Source: Comamonadaceae bacterium
GTDB taxonomy: Bacteria > Pseudomonadota > Gammaproteobacteria > Burkholderiales > Burkholderiaceae_C
DNA length: 6,440 nt
Reading direction: 5' to 3'
Assembly: GCA_947460165.1 (NCBI GenBank)
Contig: CANHKH010000198.1
Span: 1-6,440, forward strand
The position numbers and the translations under genes were made by a program. Below the pieces are notes generated by a model, which worked only from the letters and a program-made list of their open reading frames with translations, had not been told where the DNA came from and ran no database searches. Below are positions 5,801 to 6,440 of the stretch, in pieces (the stretch's first letter is position 1; every line of letters starts with the position of its first letter).

Positions 5801-6440
5801 CCCTGGCCAGCACGGAAGATGCGCGCGATGAGCGCTACCTGGTGCCCGGGCTGGCCCGGGGCTTGCAAATTTTGGGCTGCTTCTCGCGCCAAGACCGCGA
5901 GCTGACCGGCGCCGAGCTCTCGCGCCGCTTGGCGCTGCCACGCGCCTCGGTATTCAGGCTGCTGCACACCTTGGAGCAAATGGGCTTTGTCGAGCGCGTG
6001 GCCGACAGCCCCGCCTACAAGCTCAGCCTGGGCGTGCTGCGCTTAGGCTTTGAGTTTTTGGCCTCCATGGAGCTCACCGAGCATGGCCGGCCCATCATTG
6101 AAGAGCTGCGCACGCTGTCTGGCTTTTCGGCGCACCTCGTGGTGCGCGACGGCCGCGAGGTGGTGTTTGTCATCAAGGCCGCAGGCGCCAACGCCCAGTT
6201 TCATTCCATTCAGGTGGGCGCGCGCCTGCCCGCGCACGCCACGGTGCTGGGCCGGGCCTTGCTGAGCGACCTTGACCTGACCGAGCTGCGTCGGCTCTAC
6301 CCCGACGAGCCCCTGCCGGCCTACACCGCCAAAACGCCCACCACCTTGGCTGCCCTCAAGCAGCTCATGGACGCCGACCGCGCCCTGGGCTACGGCCTGA
6401 GCCAAGGCGGCTATGAGGCGGGCATCACCACGCTGGCCGC
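5797..6440 (+). CDS. IclR-family transcriptional regulator (partial, C-terminus outside window)
   Basis: An open frame from ATG at 5797 runs without stop to the right edge (214 codons; the family is usually 250-270 residues, so about 40-50 are missing). The N-terminal helix-turn-helix is clear: the start YLVPGLARGLQILGCF (14-29), then ELTGAELSRRLALPRASVFR at 35-54 as the DNA-binding helices and LLHTLEQMGFVER (55-67). The effector-binding domain follows, with the family marker VGARLPAHATVLGRALL (140-156) and ALGYGLSQGGYEAGI near 196-210. The start overlaps the hydrolase stop as ATGA, so translation is probably coupled. A weak CAGG at 5786-5789 may help. IclR proteins act as repressors or activators of catabolic operons, switching on a small-molecule signal. 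It probably controls this operon through the palindrome at 842-859. Confidence 0.94.
   Translation, partial: MTLASTEDARDERYLVPGLARGLQILGCFSRQDRELTGAELSRRLALPRASVFRLLHTLEQMGFVERVADSPAYKLSLGVLRLGFEFLASMELTEHGRPIIEELRTLSGFSAHLVVRDGREVVFVIKAAGANAQFHSIQVGARLPAHATVLGRALLSDLDLTELRRLYPDEPLPAYTAKTPTTLAALKQLMDADRALGYGLSQGGYEAGITTLA

Noticed and set aside
4913..5941. Minus-strand open frame of 342 codons opposite the hydrolase and the start of the regulator
   Set aside because: It has an Arg/Gly/Ala-rich composition without motifs, and the plus strand carries an intact catalytic triad; it is an antisense shadow.
1..6440. Mobile element, CRISPR array, toxin-antitoxin pair, tRNA or rRNA
   Set aside because: No transposase, regular spaced repeats, terminal inverted repeats or RNA gene signature was seen; composition looks even across the window.

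Overview
The window reads as chromosomal DNA of a GC-rich betaproteobacterium, most likely a Burkholderiales member close to Comamonadaceae. This rests on codon use (many GCC, CTG and TTG codons, few AT-rich stretches), the familiar start of the SuhB protein, and the tightly packed NitT/TauT-type ABC transporter genes. The genus cannot be fixed from the sequence alone.

Layout. Positions 1-602 (minus strand) hold the first 200 codons of an inositol-monophosphatase-family gene (suhB), cut by the window edge. Positions 603-896 are a 294-base divergent intergenic region. It carries an 18-base palindrome resembling an IclR-family operator (842-859), a possible overlapping promoter, a short repeated motif and an unexplained T-tract. 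From 897 to the right edge all genes are on the plus strand and closely spaced: ABC ATPase (897-1706), periplasmic substrate-binding protein (1749-2762), inner-membrane permease (2790-3575), SDR oxidoreductase (3577-4347), small cupin protein (4362-4961), alpha/beta hydrolase (4970-5800) and an IclR-family regulator (5797 to the edge, incomplete). Gaps shrink from 42 and 27 bases to 1, 14 and 8 bases, and the last junction is a 4-base ATGA overlap. This is what one operon looks like.

How it may work together. The first three genes make a complete importer of the nitrate/sulfonate/taurine type, a family now known to carry many other small organic anions and aromatic acids. The next three look like soluble enzymes: an NAD(P)-dependent dehydrogenase, a cupin with one changed metal-ligand position, and a serine hydrolase. 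The regulator at the end, together with the palindrome in front of the first gene, suggests a self-regulated uptake-and-breakdown unit for one small compound. The substrate cannot be named from sequence. No mobile element, CRISPR array, tRNA or rRNA was seen.
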